The position numbers and the translations under genes are program-made. A stretch of DNA of 64,000 nucleotides from Isoetes taiwanensis (taxonomy: Eukaryota > Streptophyta > Lycopodiopsida > Isoetales > Isoetaceae): contig JAJEKV010000049.1 in assembly GCA_021234155.1 (NCBI GenBank), positions 2,385,487 through 2,449,486 on the forward strand. The letters run 5' to 3'. Of this stretch, positions 30,960 to 43,758 are shown one piece after another. The first letter of the stretch is position 1. Every line of letters starts with the position of its first letter. A model generated the notes under the pieces. That model was not told the origin of the DNA, made no database searches, and saw only the letters and a program-made list of their open reading frames with translations.

Positions 30960-33110
30960 TCTATTTCACATTATAAGATTAATTATAGGCTAGCTTATTA
31001 TGAGAAAGACCATACCTTAAATCTTCATTCTACTCTCTCACGTATTGCTAGGGACTCCAAGACTCAGATTTATATTAAAGCCTTGACCTTGGCTTCAAAA
31101 CCACAATGCATTCCTTTAATCTGGAATCCAACCAAAGGTACAAGAGATTCATTAACTAAGGAAATTCAAAACAAATGCTCTCTAAGAATCAATGAGCCAC
31201 ATATGAGCAAAGTGAACCCGGTTACTAAAGAAGCAAAAACCAACAATTGCGAAAATAATGCACAGAGTGTTGCTGATCCAAAAGTTGTTGATTCTACATC
31301 AATCAAAATCACCACCGGGAATCTTATTGAGTAGTATCAGGTTTACCTATCTGAACCTCAAAAGGTCTCAAGAGAAATGGATAAAGTTATATCATCCCCT
31401 GAGGATGATGATGAGGTAATCTTCTGTTTTAATCAATTTGCCGTTCTTGCTAACAAGTCTGCAGACCAGATTTTTTGCATTCAGAAAATGAAGCTCAACC
31501 ATTATCTTCTCTGATTAACCTATCTATTTCTTTCTTTCCCCCTAAAACTGGAAAAACTGTCACCCCCAATTTCATAGACCTCATTGACTTATCGTCTCTT
31601 GATCCCTCTCTTAACCTTCCTCAGAACTATCCTTCCATTTCCAAGGAAATTGCTCAGTAGTTGGCATCCATTGAGTTTTATAAGCAAAAGAAAAATAGTG
31701 CTGAAATATTGGAACAAGAAGTGGACTATATGGCAGATCCAGTTGGCATTGACAAGGAAAAAGACGTTGAAACAGAATCATGAAAGAAATATTTAGCAAA
31801 CAGGTAATATGGAATGTGTACTAGAAACCCCAGAGGATACAACAAATGTGAGCACTCCAAGGAAAGTTGAGGGGCTATTTATCAAGAAAGTCTTCAATTC
31901 TATAACAAACAATAAAATTTTTAATTCTAGTATCATTGCAGATGCTGGTTTGGAATCTACCCCCCCAGTTAATAAACTCTTTGAGTTTATTCCCTGGTGG
32001 TATTTTATCTGAAAACGAGTGTGATTCTAATATTGAGAGCAATAAAGAAAATAGTAGTAAGGGATGAAAAAATAATTGGGATCATGATTACTATTTGAAT
32101 AATTATAATCCAGCTGAAAACATCAACTCAAATATCTTCTCCAAGAAATCAAAAAGGAAAAAGAAAACTGTTATTTCTGCCCCCCAAAATGCCTCTGCTA
32201 CTAACACTCGAAGTAAAAATAAAAAATAGAAGAGAGAAAAGAAAACCAAAGGTATTTACCCTATCAACCCTCCTTCCATGTACCCTTTCCTTTCAATGAA
32301 GATTACTTTTTGGAACCTTAGAGGCATTAAAGGTGCTTAAAAAGAAGGAGAGTGATTTCCCAATTAAAAACTTATAATGCTAACATTATCCTTTTGCAAG
32401 AACTTAAGTTACAAAAATTTGAATGTGCTAACCTAAGTGATTGGATAATCCATGGTAGTTCTTCTACTTGGATTGAAGCATGTGAAACCTGGGGTGGTAT
32501 CTGTATGATTTAGAAAAATATTCAAAATCTAGACTTTTACAACAGCCCCAATAGGATGTGGCAGGCTACTATTTTTAAATTGCACGATAAGAGACTTGGT
32601 CTTATTAATATCTATGCTTCTACTAATTCTAAAGATAGGGAGGCTCTTTGGCTAGACTTAAACAACTGGATCAAGAATCAAAACATCAATGATTAGATCA
32701 TTGCTAGGGGATTTCACTAACATCCCAAATTGAGATCAAAAGTTGAGAAATAAGATCAACATGATTAAGCAGGAGAAAATAAACTGGCAAAATCTGATTG
32801 ATGATAACTCCTTTATTCTTATTTGTTTGTTGTTGATCTCCCTTGAGTTGCCTCTGAGACACACTAAAGCTGATAATTTTAATTGACTTAACAATTCCCA
32901 ATAAACATGGATATTGCTCTGACCAATATTCCAACACTTGAGGATGTATATTCTGCGCTCAAAAGTCTAAAGCATGGCAAATCTCCTAGCCCAGATGGCT
33001 TTCCTCCTGAATTTTACTTGCACTTTTGGGATGCTATGAAGCAGGATTTTATGGTTTTTATTAAAGGTTTCTGGGCAGAGTACCGTGCTACACCTCTTTT
33101 TCCTGGAGGG
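30960..33110 (+). pseudogene. Decayed L1-type LINE
   Basis: Plus strand. A gag-like ORF1 relic with several stops occupies about 31000-32250. The apurinic endonuclease begins at 32296 (MKITFWNLRGIKG; then NIILLQELKLQKFE and LGLINIYASTNSKDREALW) and is broken by TAA/TAG codons and shifts. The RT N-terminal motif LKSLKHGKSPSPDGFPPEFY follows at 32950-33020. The RT core (YADD) is absent: the LINE text stops near 33110. Inactive. Confidence 0.75.
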
Positions 33111-33626
33111 GTTATAGAGACAAAGACCAATTGGGTGTATCCAAGACCTGGTATTGACAAATCGTTGAGCTTGAAAGATAGAGCCAACATTGGTATATGG
33201 TCATCCATGCTGAGAAACAATATATTAGAAATTAAAGAAGTTGTTCCAGAGCTGAAGGACTTTGATTTCTACATTATTTTAGATCAAGTAATTGTGGGAT
33301 TGTTCGTCAACCACAACATGGAGCAAAGAATATCTTTATCAAGAATATACATGAGGCCTTGGAGGTGATAGAAGGATTACAAGAAGAACATATATGTTTG
33401 GTGGATGATGACCCCATCAAGTGTTGCTTGAACGTAGACAGCAACATAAATCCTCCGACATGGCACCCAAATAATGTAAATGAAGAGAATTGAGTGTCAG
33501 GAGAAATACTACAGATGTTTGACTCTCTGATAGCAGCCCCTACAGTGCCTGCTTTCCTAAGTCGTAGACCAGATTTGCAAGGAAAAGCGAATCCTACAGA
33601 CTATGATCTGGTTATAAAAAATTAAT
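33110..33626 (+). pseudogene. Unidentified coding fragment fused to the LINE
   Basis: Directly after the LINE text the same frame continues with KTNWVYPRPGIDKSLSLKDR and later, after a shift near 33280, HEALEVIEGLQEEHICLVDD and LSRRPDLQGKANPTDYDLVI, ending at a TAA about 33624. Composition is coding-like with one TGA inside. Not LINE; family unknown. Could be an old retrocopy. Confidence 0.35.
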
Positions 33627-34387
33627 ATCAATGAAAATGTACTCATATTTGTAATATATTTTGCACATATACATAACTTATATGAATATACAAGATGTTT
33701 TTTGATGCAAAATTAGTTTGGTCTTGGCTCTTTCCAGTCTACACTCTACTTTTTGCCTTGATTTTGTTGTCACCAATTTCTAGCACACTCAATAAATGGT
33801 GCAATATTGCCACCAATTCATATTAAAAAAAAATACAAGATGCAATTTCTTGCTCAACCCGAGTTAAAAATAAATAAACAGTGGAATAATTTCAAAATAA
33901 CGGAATCGTAGTTAAAAGTTTAAATTCTTGGTTTAGGGTATTATAGGACAAAGAAGGTCAATAGCATTTGGAGTCTAAAAGCGAAGAAGTTGGATGCCCT
34001 TATTTCCAAAATAGATGGCAAGTTTGTGGGGCTTGATCGACTTAAGGACGGGTTCTCATGAGGGCTGGAACTTAAAATTCTCTCAAGGTTGCGATGAACT
34101 TGAGTGCAGATTTACTCCTGCCCATGGATCTCAAACCTCATCCTCAGTTCTTGGTATCTAACAGAAAACAAGACCTACAATAAGACAAAAAGAAATTTAC
34201 AAGAAGGCAAAAGGGGGTCCGAAACCTAGCGTCTAAAAATAGCCCTTCAATTCTTCAATACGAGGTCCCAAAGCTGGATACCTCCAGGTTAGGCATTCAC
34301 GAAGAAACGGGAATATTTGACGTCCGCGACATGACGGACCTTTGAAAAACCTGGAGCCTTTTCCATCATGTAGAAGCAAACTTGAGG

Positions 34388-34483
34388 ATTTAAGGAAATT
34401 TTGAGCCCATGTTTAATTTGTATGATGTCCAATGCATTTAAGGAAATTTTGAGCCCATGTTTAATTCGTATGATGTCCAATGC
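34388..34483 (+). repeat. Tandem duplication, 2 x 48 bp
   Basis: ATTTAAGGAAATTTTGAGCC...GATGTCCAATGC repeated once with a single T/C difference. Confidence 0.8.
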
Positions 34484-34980
34484 TTTCTCGGACCCATTTG
34501 AATGTTTGTGCTTCAATCCCATTTGACTTTTTGCGCTTCACTTTGCATCCTTAGTTTGGTTTTCATGTGGGCCTTCAATCCAATCCGTTCTTATTCAAAA
34601 TGTTGTGCTTCGCTTTGGTTTTGCACCCTTGATGTGTTATTCTCAAGCATGTTGACTCATCAACACCAAATTCAGCGGAGAAAATTCATGCTGCACATGA
34701 TAAAATCCATACAATCTAGAATAAGGCTTTGCATTAATATGCCAGAATAATAAGTTAAAACTGATGCTCCTAGCAAATGCCCCATGGAACAGGCCATTTT
34801 GGCCATTGATTACATTCTATCTATCGGTGTAACTACAGTTGTCCCTATATTAAATTGTGCACTTCTACCAATACCAATGGAGTGCATATTTCAAGCAAAC
34901 AAATCATCAAATACGGAATATGATGCTCAGGTTTTTATAGCACAAAAGATTTTAAGTCCTTGCAGACAAGTTGAACAAAT

Positions 34981-37194
34981 TCAAGCAGCTGGTGGCCTGA
35001 GGAGATGGTCTTGCGAGGTGTCAATAGCAGATGCAGGCATCCATTGCCACATTGGTATACCTGGATATGCAGCTGCAGTTTTATTTGCAGCTGCCTGGCT
35101 CTGAGCAAGGAATGCTGCAGCTACCTGAACAGCTGCAGATGGATGAATGTAGCCCACAGGGACCTTAACCTGTTGTTCTAATCTCTTCATCTCTGTTTTC
35201 AACCTCAGCTTTTCCTCGCGCAATTCATACTTCTCTGCTTACACCAATCATGATCAATTAACACAAGATATAGGTGCAGAAAAGACACTTTTTTTCTAGA
35301 ACAAGTTTGCAACTTATTTCCATAAAAACCTTCAGCTCCTTGACAGTTTCTAGAAGTTGGTAATTTGTTTCTTTCAAATGCTGTGTTTCTATCCGAAGCT
35401 GACTTAGCATGCGGATTGCTTCACTCAGAATGGTTGATTTGTCCGTTTTCAATGGCTTGCCAGGTTCTAGTGTCGCACTTAACTCCATAAACCTGACATA
35501 TGTAAATGGAAACTCAGGCACGGTCTTTACGTACAAGGACAAAAAGTACAAAACTGTTTTACTAACTTGTCGTTCAGTTTGTCTCGCCGTATCTTCTCCC
35601 GACATGCTTTGCTCACACCACTAGAGGCCTCGTCCCTTATCCTATATATAAGTTCAAAGCGAAGAACAATGTTATGAGTGAGTTAAGCTTGTCCAATGAA
35701 CTCAACTGCTTGTAAATTTAGTAAAACTAATGCCCCCATTTTTCACTTATTGGTATGCCCCTCTATAATTAAAGTGAAAATAAACACTTGAAAAATAGTC
35801 ATACAGTACAATGACCCTTTAGATTTAATTCTTTCCTGTATCCTAACTACAAAATGTGATTCCATTCATCCAAAAATACAAACAAATTTTAAATTCTGGA
35901 GGTCAGTATGAGAATGCATTAGTTTAAAAAGAACCAAGATAGACTTGAAGAAAAAACTGTAGACAAGTATCTCCTATACGAGCCCATTTTTATGGTGCAT
36001 AATAGGGCATTGCTTCTTGAATAATGAGGAATAATGACAAAATCCTCTCTGTCAACAAAAAGCTGTTAACAAATCTAGGCTAAAGACCGTGAGTTCGCTG
36101 CTATTTCCTGTGAGTTGAAGGAAGAAAGTCACAGAAATTACCTCTTTTGTGAGCCCAACTTGTCGAAATCATCCGAATCTCTTTTTGAGCATTCAACACT
36201 GCACAGAAATTTGGTCAATTCTTTGATGCAAGACTCTATAAGTGAAGACAGTAGTCCAAATCGTCCCAATGTTTAATCACAAGAGACCAAAGCTATGTGT
36301 CAACATAGAACTTATGCTCTGGGGAGAAGCCTAATGAGTTGCATGAAATGTCCTTACCATCCAAGACCATCTTATTCATGATAACTAGCGTTCAAGTTCA
36401 ACAACTTGCCAACACTATCTTTACATATTGCATATGATTTACTCTCAGACTAGCAGATGTGGACCAAACCGCACCCAATCTGACCTTGGGTCCTGAAACG
36501 CAAGATTGTTGGCCCTAATGCGTAGACTTCACCTGTTTGTGATCCATAAAAATCCATCGCTGTTTGGCATATTACACATAGCCTTTACCTGCTTATGATC
36601 CATATGAACTACTTTCTAATCTTCCAATCTTGCATACGCAGGTATAGGCAACAGGCAATGGAGTAGTACTCAGCCTCATAATCTTGCCATCTTCTCCTAC
36701 TCCATAATAAAGACTTATCAAGTTGGTTGTTAATTTAAACCCAAAGGCTCTCAGTACACTATGTAAACACCTGAATGGCAGCCCTTCATCCTGCTAATGT
36801 GCTGGTGATAAGTCAAGATACACTTTGCAAAACATCTTCCAGCTGGTTTCTTGATTTACAACTCAGTTGGTCTTTGTAGTTCCTAACAACCTAGCGATAT
36901 GGGATGAGAGATGATTTTCCTCCCTTAAAAAAATGTGCTTGAAAGCGCTAGAAAAAGCTGATTGCACTATTAATTAGTTTGGAAGCACTGGGTTCACACT
37001 GTTAAGCAAAACTAGAGCGCATACAAGGACTTCTCTACAAAGCAAATTACACAAACAGAACAAAGTCACTACCTGTATTCAGGAATGGGCAGATTCTGCG
37101 ATTCCAAGGGCAGGACCGCTTGAGAACACCATTCATAGTTGTCTAGTAAGCTTTCATCAAGAATTGACATCCAATTACGGTTTTGAGAATCCAT
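34981..37194 (-). CDS. bHLH transcription factor, subgroup IVc (ILR3/bHLH104-like)
   Basis: Five exons read 5'-3' on the minus strand: 37194-37073 (MDSQNRNWMSILDESLLDNY), 36198-36142, 35641-35567, 35492-35330 or 35314, 35237-34981. Exon 3 holds the basic region SKACREKIRRDKLNDK, exon 4 the helix-loop-helix FMELSATLEPGKPLKTDKS and leucine-zipper-like helix, exon 5 the zipper end and the family's C-terminal signature YPGIPMWQWMPASAIDTSQD with LLRPP. Introns 1-3 have GT-AG ends in phase. Exon 4 to 5 closes in frame only if the donor at 35313 (AA|GTTGCA) is used, giving about 229 residues, normal for the family. Subgroup IVc factors act in the nucleus in iron-deficiency signalling in Arabidopsis; the same role here is inferred. 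Confidence 0.85.
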
Positions 37195-39390
37195 CCCCCC
37201 AATCACTCCAACGGAAAGCAGAGTCCCCTTTCCAAAACATGATTTCCAAAGAACACAGTAGCTTTACTCTAAAGAGAGCACTGCTCCAGTGCAGGACCCA
37301 CATCTGTGCATTGTTGTTTAAGGAGTACAAAAATCAAGGTTATTAGCCCTAGTTTAATAGATAGATATGTAGACCAAAAAAAAAAAAAACTAGCGCCTTA
37401 TATCTTATCCACCTAGTCGTGTTTAAACTTTGGGTATATCTGTGATATATGTGGGAAATACAGGGTGCTTTTTTTTTTACTTTTAATTTTTTTTTTTGTG
37501 ATTTAAGAATAAAAAAGATTTTTTTAGCGTCCACAAGGCTGGTTTAAACACGACTGCGATTGACAAATAAGAAAATAAAAACTACCACCTTAAACATGTT
37601 TCTCAAATACGGTGCTCATGTGGATAGTGTACGTTCATTGTTATGCTGACTTTGGTACATGAAGAATTATTGTTGCTAGTGGGATGACGCCCTAGCTAGA
37701 TTCCATTGTGGGACCTTCACGTGTTTATTTTGTCGCCCCTTTTGTTGTGATTATGGCCACCTCATAACCACGACATATTGCTGAGGACATGTTGTTGATG
37801 TGGAAACCATCTTGGCACATCGTGCGTGTTAAGGTGGCCTAGTTGTAGGAAGGTTGCTCAATGGCCTTTCGCACACCTTAAAGTTGCTACTCACTTTTTT
37901 TCACCCCACATTTTTGCATCTACACTAAATTCTTGCAACTTTACCTTAACCTACCAATTCATTCACTAACATTTTGTCCCTTGAAATCTCAATTGAACTC
38001 CTTTTCAAGTTACAAGAAATGACTATCTAGAGTGCATTCTAGCGTGTCCCTCGTGCCTCAGCGTTGACATGCGTGAGTGTGGTTTCCACACTCTCATTCC
38101 TATATATGGAAGAATCAATTGGATATTTCGCTCATAAACCATCAGCGGGTTGAAATTTCTGCTTTCTATGTCAATTATTGTGGGTAATTTTTGGGCTTGA
38201 AATTTTTGGTGACACTGCTTAGAGCTATGTGCCATAATCACCTGAATTTTAATCCAGGCTACGTCAGCTAATCGCCTAGGTGTCTGGGGTTTCCTGCAGG
38301 AAACCATAGCAGCAACACCACTTGGGGCTAATGCATCTCGTGTTGTTGCATCACCAGTTTCCCACAAGAACCCTCTCTCCCCAGATGGTTATCTAGCACC
38401 TAAAACTTAGCACGTAAAAGCTCGTCCTTCCTTCCCTTTCCCTTGCTTGAGAATTACACTACGTCATTCTCCCTGCCCATAATACTTGTACTATATTATA
38501 CAAACACAAACCATGTTATTGTACTTCTTTCCAACATACTCATAAAATATCTCGAATAAATACCATGCTCCACCGGATTTTGAATATAAGTTAATAATTA
38601 TTTGCTTAATTTTGAAAGAAACCCCACAACTTTTTTGCCAACAAATAAATACTGGAATCTAAAAATAAGGATTGTGACCGGAAATGTAGGAGATTAACTC
38701 CATGTTTTTAGATGCCTTAATACCTTCATGATAATAACAACATGAGCTTCCCATTATATCTTTCTTTAAATCACCATGGAAAGAATTCTCTATAACTCAT
38801 ATATTTTATTGTGTCTTTATCTTCATATACAGTGTAGTGATGATGTTCTTTTATTGTTTTTTCCTACAATTATATGATGTGACTAGATGTAATCTACTCA
38901 TTTCCGTGGCCGCCATTTGTAATGGCTAATGCTCAATTTAGTTATGCTTTATTATAGTAACGATGGACAATAAATCTGCATTCCTTTGACATGTTCTACA
39001 TGCCCGTGCTTTGCCATGTACGATTTTTCAGGGCTTGTGGCTTGCCACAGGGTATCACGAGCCCTTGAAATGCGTCTCTTGTTATGTTATTCAAAATTTT
39101 CCATAATTGTGCTAGAGTGTTCGCATGATGGATGTGACGACGTCTCGTTGACAAAAACTTATGGCCCAACAAGAATGTTCATGTGCAAATGTCAAGGTTA
39201 AATTATGTCTGTGGGATATACTACAATAACTATCGCCATTCCATATATTATCAAAGGCTAGTGGCATATGAGTGGGTCCCTCCTTAGCAACCATTATGGA
39301 GCATAATAGACACCTTTGAATTGAAATTTACAAATGTTCACAAAATTCCAACATTTCTTATATGCAAGTAAAATTTAAAATGGACCTATT
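37195..39390. other. Upstream of the bHLH gene; no gene seen
   Basis: Promoter and intergenic sequence with poly-A/T runs at 37377-37500. I could not single out a TATA box or an iron-responsive element. Confidence 0.35.
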
Positions 39391-39398
39391 AACAAAAC

Positions 39399-40075
39399 AA
39401 TATGGTATTTGGGTCGCCTTGTTTGTCATTCTGTTAATGTGGTGCTGCCACGTGGCAGACAATTCCATTGCAGAATGGTATTCGAGTCGCCCATTCTGGA
39501 TTTCCGGTTTCCATCCGGTTAACAGCAGAGCAAGCCTTAGCCAAGCTTAAATCGAGCCAAGTCTGTTCTGTTCAGAGCAAGACAGGGCCATAGCTTGATC
39601 AAAATCGTGCAAGACAGGGCCATACCTTGTTCCGGGCAAAATCGTGCATGGCCGTTTTGTTAAAGTCAGAATCCCTTGCTGCAGCCAAAGATCAAGCTTA
39701 GCAGACCTAAGCAACCAAGAAACCTAAGATTCAACAAAAAAAAACTCATTTAAGCCTGCCAGATCAAGCTTAGCAGAGCAAAAAAGCTTCCTTACCCTCC
39801 ATCAAAGCTATGTTTCCCTCAAATCTTGCTTCAATCTCTGCAAAATCGTGCATGTCCGGGGCCGATATCTTTAAACTGGGGCCGTCTTGTTCTGTTCAGA
39901 GCACAGAGGGCAGCCATCGCCATTGCAACCAAGAAACCTAAGATTCAACAAAATTGTGCATGTTCGGGGCCGATAAAAACTGGGGCCGTTTTGTTCTGTT
40001 CAGAGCACACAGGGGAGCCATCGTCATCGCCATTGCTGGATCTAAAGAAGAAATCGGCTCCCCAAATACCATATT
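39399..40075. repeat. Possible short inverted-repeat element with internal tandem units
   Basis: CAATATGGTATTTGGG at 39399-39414 is mirrored by CCCAAATACCATATTG ending at 40075. Inside, a unit GTGCATG-CCGGGGCCGAT...GTTCTGTTCAGAGCACA occurs at about 39849 and 39955 with older partial copies at 39560-39660. No TSD found. Confidence 0.4.
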
Positions 40076-40198
40076 GTGGGTTCACGATATTTGGTCTGCC
40101 ATTCTGGCATGCACCGGTGACCCGCTCCTGGCTAACGCCGGTCGCGGGACCCCACCGGTACATGCCAGAATGGCATCCCAAATACCGTGAACCCATAC
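40075..40198. repeat. Foldback of 124 bp
   Basis: TGGGTTCACGATATTTGG...GCCATTCTGGCATGCACCGG pairs with CCGGTACATGCCAGAATGGC...CCAAATACCGTGAACCCA; arms of about 50 bp, short GC-rich loop. Could be a MITE-like element or a small-RNA precursor. Confidence 0.65.
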
Positions 40199-40875
40199 AA
40201 AATACTACGGACTTATATCATAAAACAAGCACAGGAAGGGAAAAAAAAATAGATTGATTTTCATTTTTGACTCACTTCTTTGTTTTGTTGACTTGACTCG
40301 AGGTGGATGCTTCGAGCGAAACCAATTCCCATGGAGTGATAGGCGGTAGCCAATCTTCTATAGTTCTCGAGCAATTTAGCATACTACAACACGGATAAAT
40401 CTATAGTGGTACGTTCACTGCATGAAGCAGCTCCAGATTGGGGATCCAGTGGTGTAACGTCACAGGTCAATTCAGGCAGGTGTTGCATTATCGTAAACTC
40501 GTGTCAAGCCATTCTCTATCTCAGTCATTCTCTATCCATTCTTATTCTTTATCGTAAACATCTATCTCAATGATTCTCTATCCATTCTTGTTCTTTTTTG
40601 TTCGCACATCGAATCCGTTTCTTTACCATGATATAGTATCAAAGAAATTGCAAGAAAGTCGCAAAACTAATTAGCATATGGTCCATATGGTTCAATGGTA
40701 AATAAATGGAAAGAAAAACAAATGGAAATGCCACCAAGCACATGCATCCTTTTCTTGAGCTCTGAAACATGCATTGTCGTTTTAAATTTAGAATACAAAA
40801 CGACCAGTACACCCAAAGTCTATATGCCATTGTTCAATTTGCATGACAGTATACACAGAATTCTTCAAAGAATTT

Positions 40876-41245
40876 AACATCTGGTATTTCGATCGACTCC
40901 TTCATATTTCAATCAATTGCAACATTAACCCTTTTTTTCTTAAATTGAAGGACGTCATTTTATTCATTATCACATCATGAGTACATTATACATATCACAT
41001 AGGAGCCAATCCACTATCTAAGTGCAATATGCTAGGAGCTACTTCGCATAAGATTATCTTATAACATCTGGTATTTCGATCGACTCCTTCATATTTCAAT
41101 CAATTGCAACATTAACCCTTTTTTTTTTAATTGAAGTACGTCATTTTATTCATTATCACATCATGAGTACATTATACATATCACATAGAAGCCAATCCAC
41201 TATCTAAGTGCAATATGCTAGGAGCTGCTTCGCATGTGATTATCT
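40876..41245. repeat. Tandem duplication, 2 x 187 bp
   Basis: Unit starts AACATCTGGTATTTCGATCG at 40876 and again at 41063. It covers the left flank, the TSD and the 3' tail of the SINE, so it arose after the SINE inserted. Confidence 0.85.
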
Positions 41246-41419
41246 AGTATATGTGGCAGGTTTAACTCTACCATAAGACTAGTTGGTCGTACATGCTTGT
41301 GACCTAGGCGCAATGAATTTTTAAGGTCCCCATTACTAGACCGATGTTGGCCACGTTTAAACCCGTGGCCTCGGGTGTGGCAGTTTAAGGTCCTGCCATT
41401 AGACCATGCCACGAAGGGC
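41111..41419 (-). mobile_element. tRNA-derived SINE
   Basis: About 300 bp on the minus strand. The head reads GTGGCATGGTCTAATGGCAG (pol III box A) and, 32 bp later, CCACGGGTTTAAACGTGG (box B), like a tRNA D-arm and T-arm. The tail ends in an A-run (T-run on plus at 41119-41128). TSD TCAATCAATTGCAA at 41096-41109 and 41420-41433. SINEs move with LINE enzymes. Confidence 0.75.
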
Positions 41420-41433
41420 TCAATCAATTGCAA

Positions 41434-43002
41434 ACATGTAGCAAACATATATTAAGATAAAGATGACAAGTTATATCCTTTAAGGAAGCATTCTTGAGAC
41501 ATGGAGATCTCATGATGTTGAACAATATTAGGTAAAAGACCGATTCAAAGAATACGGCTCTTTTCACATGGCAGTCCAATTTTATGATTGTCTCCTTGCA
41601 TTAAACATCATTTTTAAGCTTCACATCATGCATAGGACGTGTCTTGTAAAAAACTAGTTTCAAGCAAAATTTATGACTTCACAAATAGATGACGAAACAA
41701 CAGTGGCTGTTGCGGTATGAAAGAAATTCATGAAATCAATTCGTAGTTTTGAAGTGGCAAAGTGGCACTTCCATCACCCCAGAGTTCAGAGAAAGGTTTT
41801 AGGAAAATGTTGCCTCCAGGATTTTTTGGAGTCTATCTTTTAGACTCATGATGTGAGAATAGGGTTCCACTTTTGGTCTTATCCAACATAGAGAAATACG
41901 CACCCACTATTCAAATAGCATTTTGTTCGGTAGGTGTCCTGGCAGTTTTCCTTGAGTCAAAAGCGTGACTGAGATTTCATATTATAGTCCCATCTCATTG
42001 GAGAGGCAAGATTCTAGAAGGTATAGCACAAAGAAGCATCCTTCTTTTACTGTGCTCCTCTAAAAAAGCAGACAATGAAACCCCCACCTCTAAGATCCAG
42101 TGGCCCTATCTGACCTCAACTATCATGTTATAAGAAGGCCGAAGAAAGTTCGACATTGGGGAGCCAAAAGTTATGAAATCATGAAGTGTTCTGTGGGTCA
42201 CCATGTATAATCCAAATTATTCTTCATTGTTGGTAACTTAAACACTCCAGAATGACAATTTAACATCATCAGTTGTCCGCAACATTGAAATTACCCTACT
42301 ACCAAAGTAGAGATCACGTAAGTCGCATCAAGCAAACATTTGCAAATCTGACCAAGCAACTCTGACTAGGTACGTAAGAGTTGAACTTTTTTCTCATTTT
42401 ATGGTCAAGGGCTAGTTTTCTGCCCATAAAGCTTAGTTTCCAGGATAATGTCGACATTCTGGACTCATTGATAGAGTCAACTCATAGTTCTTAGAATAGC
42501 AAAGTGGTCCTCTAAAAAGGCTACCTCCGAATGTTGTTGAGGGAAAAAATTACTTCCAGACATTTTTTATTGTAGCTTCCAGAGACATGATCCTAGGAAT
42601 CATCCTGAGGGATCATTGTGGAGTGTGCTCCCCCAATCTGATGTGGTAGAAACGAGACAAGCATGCAGTATAATAAAACTTTGGGCAAATTAGAGGATCG
42701 TGGTGGCGATACATCTTTACCGGACTTAAGCCCACTAGGACCATAGCTACACCACTGATCCAATTGGTATCAAACCTATACTCTTCCCTCCAAGTGACAG
42801 GCTATTAGACCTAGTTCACTAGAATCATCATAGCCACGCTTAACAAGGTCCTTCCTCTATAGTTCCGATGCCCCCTTTATATGGTGTTCAATCACAACAC
42901 ACCATCCACATTGAGATGGACTCTTATGTACATGCTGAATGTAATGAGATTTAAGAGGATTTTGATTAGAAGCATCTTATAACGCTTCTAGATCTCTATC
43001 CC
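41434..43002. other. Intergenic, nothing recognised
   Basis: No exon, LTR or TIR could be supported in this AT-rich stretch. Confidence 0.35.
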
Positions 43003-43758
43003 TGTGACATTCCCTATGTCTACACAATGCTTGATCGTGTAGACATATAGAAGACTGCTCAACCCCAACAACCATCATTGCCAATATGCAGCCACCATCT
43101 GACTCATATCACTTCCAATGAGCAAGTATTGAGTGAATAATATAGATGTGCCATTGACTTGTCCTCCTTTGGGTCGATCTATACTGCAGAAGTGTGTACA
43201 TGATATCATAAATATAGAGAAAGCATAATAAGCCACCTCGAATGGTAGAATTAATCAAGCATCATCATCAAGGTCAGTGGCAAACATATGTGATAAATCA
43301 GACTAATCCTACTCTAGCTCTGAATCATGGGATTGATTGACGTGGTAGGTCCTCAAGAAACAACATATAGAGATAAACAATGGAATTGGACACCAAAGAA
43401 CATTGGCTTTAGTTATCCACTCTATTTGCATCTCCTCTACATACTTTGCTGATAGGATGAAAGACATCGGATGTCACTGTAGCCTACGGAAGACGTGCTC
43501 TCAAATGATCACTCCAAAATTTCATCTCTCCCTGGCCCATTGTCGCAGACAGCGAGAACTTATCTCATCTAGGCAGTACCATACCCATGCAGGGTGATGA
43601 GACGACCATCATCTTTCAATTTTCGTGCACGACTTGTTCCACTATGATGATGCATCACCTAGGAGGAGTTGATCCCATATTTTGCTCGCATGTTGTGATA
43701 GACTATTAGGCTTAGACCACAATGATCCCCAGTAGACATTCCACACTAAAATATCAAT
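43003..43758 (-). mobile_element. Decayed LTR of the A/B/C family, interrupted
   Basis: Starts TGTGACATTCCC at 43003 and follows the element B LTR (17288 onward) at low identity through CACCTCGAATGG, CATACTTTGCTGATAGG and GCATCACCTAGGAGG, up to the insertion of element C at 43759. Confidence 0.6.

Noticed and set aside
34784-35104. 106-codon plus-strand ORF
   Set aside because: It is the shadow of bHLH exon 5 on the opposite strand.
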